A stretch of DNA of 64,000 bases from Actinomadura fibrosa. GTDB taxonomy: Bacteria > Actinomycetota > Actinomycetes > Streptosporangiales > Streptosporangiaceae. The stretch's first letter is position 1, and every line of letters starts with the position of its first letter. The stretch is from assembly GCF_900659615.1 (NCBI RefSeq), contig NZ_CAACUY010000008.1, positions 48,657 through 112,656 on the forward strand, in the 5' to 3' direction. The notes under the pieces were generated by a model. That model saw only the letters and a list, made by a program, of their open reading frames with translations. It ran no database searches and was not told the DNA's origin. The translations under genes were made by a program, and so were the position numbers. Below are positions 61,360 through 64,000 of this stretch, piece by piece.

Positions 61360-63519
61360 ATGTCCCGTCTGCTCTACCGCCTGGGGAAGGCCGCGGCGCT
61401 GCGGCCCTGGCGGTTCGTCGTCGCGTGGCTGGTGATCGTCGGGGCCGTGGCCGGGCTCGCGGGCGTCGCCGGCGGGTCCCTGCACGACGACTACACCCTC
61501 GCGGGGACCGGGTCGCAGAAGGCGACCGACCTGCTGAGGGAGCGGTTTCCGGCGATGGCGGGCGCGGACGCCCGCGTCGTCGTCCACGCGAGGTCCGGCA
61601 CGGTTGACCAGGCGAAGCTCGGTGCGGCCGCGGCGGAGCTGCGCCGGTTGCCGCAGGTCAGCGCGGTGGAACCGGCGCCGCCGGGGCGGGACGGGGTGAC
61701 CGCGCTGATCACCGTCCAGTACGGGGTGCCGGTTACCGATCTGGAGCCCGGGCCGACGCTCGACGAGCTGCGCGGCGCCACGGGGAACCTGAAGGCCGCC
61801 GGATACCAGGTGGAGTTCGGCGGCCAGGTGCCGGAGAACGTCACGGCGCCCGGCGGGGTCGCGGAGGTCATCGGGATCGTCGCGGCCCTCGTCATCCTGC
61901 TGCTGGCGTTCGGATCGGTGGTGGCGGCGGGGCTGCCGCTGGCGGTGGCGCTGGCCGGGCTCGGCGCCGGGGTGTCCGGGATCACGCTGCTGGCGGCGTT
62001 CACCGACGTCGCGACCACGGCGCCGACCCTCGCGATCATGGTGGGGCTCGGGGTCGGCATCGACTACGCGCTGTTCATCCTGACCCGGCACCGCGAGGGC
62101 CTGGCCGCGGGCTTCGACGTGCCCGAGTCGGCGGGACGCGCGATCGCCACCGCCGGCCAGTCGGTCGTGTTCGCGGGCGGGACGGTGCTGCTGGCGCTGT
62201 GCGGGCTCGTGCTTTCCCGGATCCCCGTGTTCATGACCATGGGCTTCGCGACCGGGCTCGTGGTCGCGGCGACCATGCTGAGCGCCGTCACGCTGCTGCC
62301 CGCCGTCCTCGGGCTCGCCGGGACGCGGGTGCTGCGCCGCCGCGACCGCGCCGCCGGCGCGACGATCTCGACGGACTCGCCGCGGGTCCGGCGCTGGGCC
62401 GAGCACGTCGGACGGCACCCGTGGCCGTGGCTCGGTGCCGTTCTCGTGCTGATGCTGGCGCTGGCCGCGCCCGCCCTCGGCATGCGGACGTGGCCCAGCG
62501 ACTCCAGCAGCGAGCCGACGTCCAGCACGGTCCGGCAGGCATACGACCTGCTGGCCGACGGGTACGGCGACGGCGCCAACGGACCGCTGCTGGTCGCGGT
62601 GGACCTGCGGAAGGTGGAGGCGTCCGCGCTGCCCGGTCTCGGCGAGCGGCTCGCGCGCACTCGCGGGGTCGCGGCCGTCGCGCAGCCGCGGTTGTCGCCG
62701 GACCGCTCGGCCGCCGTCGTCGTGGTCACCCCGGAGTACGGCCCGCAGGACGCGGAGGCGCCGCGCCTGGTCGACCGGATCCGCGCGGACGCGCTGCCGC
62801 CCGGCGCGGAGATCGCCGGGCTCACCGCGAGCTACACGGACCTCTCCCGAATGCTGTCGGAGCGGCTCTGGCCCGTGATCGGCGCGGTCGTGGCCACCTC
62901 GTTCGTCCTGCTGATGCTGGTCTTCCGGTCGGTGCTCGCGCCGCTGAAGGCCGCCGCGATGAACCTGCTGTCGATCGGCGCCGCGTACGGGGTGCTGACG
63001 GCGGTGTTCCAGTGGGGGTGGGGCGCCACGCTGCTGGGGCTGCCGCACAGCGTCCCGGTGTCGAGCTTCATCCTGCTGCTGATGTTCGCGGTGCTCTTCG
63101 GGGTGTCGATGGACTACGAGGTCTTCCTGCTCTCGCGGGTCAGGGAGGAGTGGCGGCGCACCGGCGACGCGCGCGGCTCGGTGCCCGCGGGGCTCGCCGC
63201 GACCGGCCGGGTGATCACCAGCGCGGCGCTGATCATGGTGGCGGTGTTCCTCGGCTTCGCGCTGGACCCGAGCCTGGTGATCAAGCAGATGGGAGTCGGG
63301 CTGGCGGTCGCGGTGGCGCTGGACGCGACGCTCGTCCGGCTGGTCCTGGTGCCCGCGACGATGGCGCTGCTCGGACGGGCGAACTGGTGGCTGCCGCGGC
63401 CGCTCGCGCGCGTCCTGCCCGAGTTCGACCCGCACGGCGGTGACGGCGCGCCGGGCCCTGGCGCGCCGGAAGGCGCGGACGGCCCGGGCGCCCGGGAGCG
63501 GCAGCCCAGCCAAGCGTGA
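61360..63519 (+). CDS. MMPL/RND-family membrane transporter
   Basis: 719 aa from ATG 61360 with GGGGGAG upstream. Two halves, each with one helix, an outside domain, and five helices. Half 1: AAALRPWRFVVAWLVIVG, then VEFGGQVPENVTAPGGVAEVIGIV and GLGVGIDYALFILTRHREGL. Half 2: FGVSMDYEVFLLSRVREEW, with the paired Asp-Tyr motifs GIDYALF and SMDYEVF that carry protons in MmpL proteins. These export lipids, polyketides or siderophores; the substrate here is unknown. The acidic C-terminal tail is disordered. The neighbouring SARP gene hints at secondary metabolism, an inference. Confidence 0.92.
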   Translation: MSRLLYRLGKAAALRPWRFVVAWLVIVGAVAGLAGVAGGSLHDDYTLAGTGSQKATDLLRERFPAMAGADARVVVHARSGTVDQAKLGAAAAELRRLPQVSAVEPAPPGRDGVTALITVQYGVPVTDLEPGPTLDELRGATGNLKAAGYQVEFGGQVPENVTAPGGVAEVIGIVAALVILLLAFGSVVAAGLPLAVALAGLGAGVSGITLLAAFTDVATTAPTLAIMVGLGVGIDYALFILTRHREGLAAGFDVPESAGRAIATAGQSVVFAGGTVLLALCGLVLSRIPVFMTMGFATGLVVAATMLSAVTLLPAVLGLAGTRVLRRRDRAAGATISTDSPRVRRWAEHVGRHPWPWLGAVLVLMLALAAPALGMRTWPSDSSSEPTSSTVRQAYDLLADGYGDGANGPLLVAVDLRKVEASALPGLGERLARTRGVAAVAQPRLSPDRSAAVVVVTPEYGPQDAEAPRLVDRIRADALPPGAEIAGLTASYTDLSRMLSERLWPVIGAVVATSFVLLMLVFRSVLAPLKAAAMNLLSIGAAYGVLTAVFQWGWGATLLGLPHSVPVSSFILLLMFAVLFGVSMDYEVFLLSRVREEWRRTGDARGSVPAGLAATGRVITSAALIMVAVFLGFALDPSLVIKQMGVGLAVAVALDATLVRLVLVPATMALLGRANWWLPRPLARVLPEFDPHGGDGAPGPGAPEGADGPGARERQPSQA

Positions 63520-63540
63520 CCGTCGCGTAGGCGGGGGCCC

Positions 63541-63593
63541 ACCGCGGTCCGTCATGTCCCGGTTTAGTCTGAGCGGGACATGACGACCGCGGT
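63541..63593 (+). promoter_or_regulatory. Long inverted repeat containing the -10 and start codon of the SARP gene
   Basis: CGTCATGTCCCG (63550-63561) and CGGGACATGACG (63574-63585) are perfect 12-bp arms around a 12-nt centre. ACCGCGGT adjoins both outer ends (63541-63548 and 63586-63593), giving 20-bp arms with one bulged base. The centre contains TAGTCT (63565-63570), a TANNNT -10, 9 nt before the ATG at 63580, which is inside the right arm. The transcript should be leaderless. A dimeric repressor bound here would cover promoter and start. Confidence 0.8.
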
Positions 63594-64000
63594 ACGCGTG
63601 CTGGGCGCCTTCAGCGCGGCGGTGGACGGGGCACCGGCGGATCTGGGCGGGCCTCGCCAGCGCTCGGTCCTCGCGCGCCTCGTCGCGGCGCAGGGGCGGA
63701 TGGTCCCGGCCGACCGGCTCGTCGAGGAGCTCTGGGCGGGCACCGCGCCGCAGCGCGCCGCGGCCGGACTCCAGTCGTTCGTGTCCCATCTGCGGCGCGC
63801 GCTCGAACCCGGCCGCCCGCCCCGGACGCCCGCGCGCGTCCTCGTCACCGAGCCGCCCGGGTACGCGCTCCGGCTCCCGCCCGGCGACGTCGACGCCTGG
63901 CGCTTCGACGCGCTGATCGACGAGGCCGGCGGGGCGCTGGACGCTGGCGCAGGGACCGCACGTCCCGTCTCTGGGAACCGCGCCCTAGCCGTGCGGTGGT
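63580..64000 (+). CDS. BTAD/SARP-type (AfsR-like) transcriptional regulator, N-terminal part, cut by the window edge
   Basis: The first 140 codons are readable. An OmpR-like winged HTH occupies about residues 1-100 (VRVLGAFSAAVDGAPADLGGPRQRSVLARLVAAQGRMVPADRLVEELW onward, then GLQSFVSHLRRALEPG and VLVTEPPGYALRLPPGDVDAW). The bacterial transcriptional activation (BTAD) domain begins at FDALIDEAGGALDAG. Such proteins activate secondary-metabolite clusters or act as pleiotropic regulators; longer forms add NB-ARC and TPR domains, which would lie beyond the window. ATG 63580 lies within the inverted repeat. MMPL is directly upstream. Confidence 0.88.
   Translation, partial: MTTAVRVLGAFSAAVDGAPADLGGPRQRSVLARLVAAQGRMVPADRLVEELWAGTAPQRAAAGLQSFVSHLRRALEPGRPPRTPARVLVTEPPGYALRLPPGDVDAWRFDALIDEAGGALDAGAGTARPVSGNRALAVRW

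Noticed and set aside
63541..63593. Terminator of the MMPL gene
   Set aside because: The inverted repeat has a 12-nt centre with a -10 motif and includes the next gene's start codon, so an operator explains it better, although some effect on termination cannot be excluded.

Overview
The window is high-GC actinobacterial DNA: codons overwhelmingly end in G/C, GTG starts are frequent, and there are DUF397, HTH-XRE/DUF5753 and BTAD regulators and a CIRCE/HrcA/DnaJ2 locus. Gene content (gluABCD-miaB-miaA-dapF-hflX; comEA-comEC-holA-rpsT-lepA-hemW-hrcA-dnaJ-rsmE-HIT-phoH-ybeY-corC) is that of a filamentous actinomycete, most likely Thermomonosporaceae/Streptosporangiales (Actinomadura-like). That family-level placement is inference. 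Most of the window is conserved chromosomal core, with accessory genes inserted between core blocks.

Layout. 1-0.86 kb: 5' part of an S9 peptidase gene (minus strand). 1.2-4.7 kb: gluABCD amino-acid ABC importer (minus). 5-9.5 kb: miaB, a LigB-like gene, an orphan Rv0909-type antitoxin, miaA and dapF. 9.8-11.8 kb: orphan membrane histidine kinase. 12.3-14 kb: a TetR regulator divergent from a membrane protein gene, with an operator inside the promoter. 14.2-20 kb: a four-gene oligopeptide importer operon (permease-permease-fused ATPase-lipoprotein), every junction a 4-nt overlap. 20-26.6 kb: glycolate oxidase genes glcDEF downstream of malate synthase aceB (minus), together a glycolate-to-malate route. 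26.8-31.7 kb: hflX, an imidazolonepropionase-like amidohydrolase, DegV and comEA.

31.7-34.5 kb is the oddest stretch. It is 2.7 kb of decayed tandem repeats (25, 27 and about 135 bp units) separating comEA from comEC. Further repeat units lie in frame inside the ComEC N-terminal domain, and two more repeat families lie downstream of holA.

38-40.4 kb: LysR, HAD-like and KptA genes, then rpsT. 40.6-50.4 kb: lepA, an unusual Uma2-like gene, two DUF4870 membrane proteins with low-complexity Gln/Gly/Tyr tails, a secreted protein, two immunity-like proteins, hemW and a DUF3097 gene. 50.5-58.9 kb: CIRCE-hrcA-dnaJ-rsmE, an ECF sigma with a membrane partner on the opposite strand, then HIT-phoH-ybeY-corC. 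58.9-60.9 kb: an XRE/DUF397/ATPase signalling module containing a DUF397 protein with four tandem half-domains. 60.9-64 kb: a deaminase-like gene, an MMPL transporter, and the start of a BTAD/SARP regulator whose promoter and start codon sit inside a long inverted repeat.

No tRNA, rRNA, CRISPR array, insertion sequence or prophage gene was recognised.
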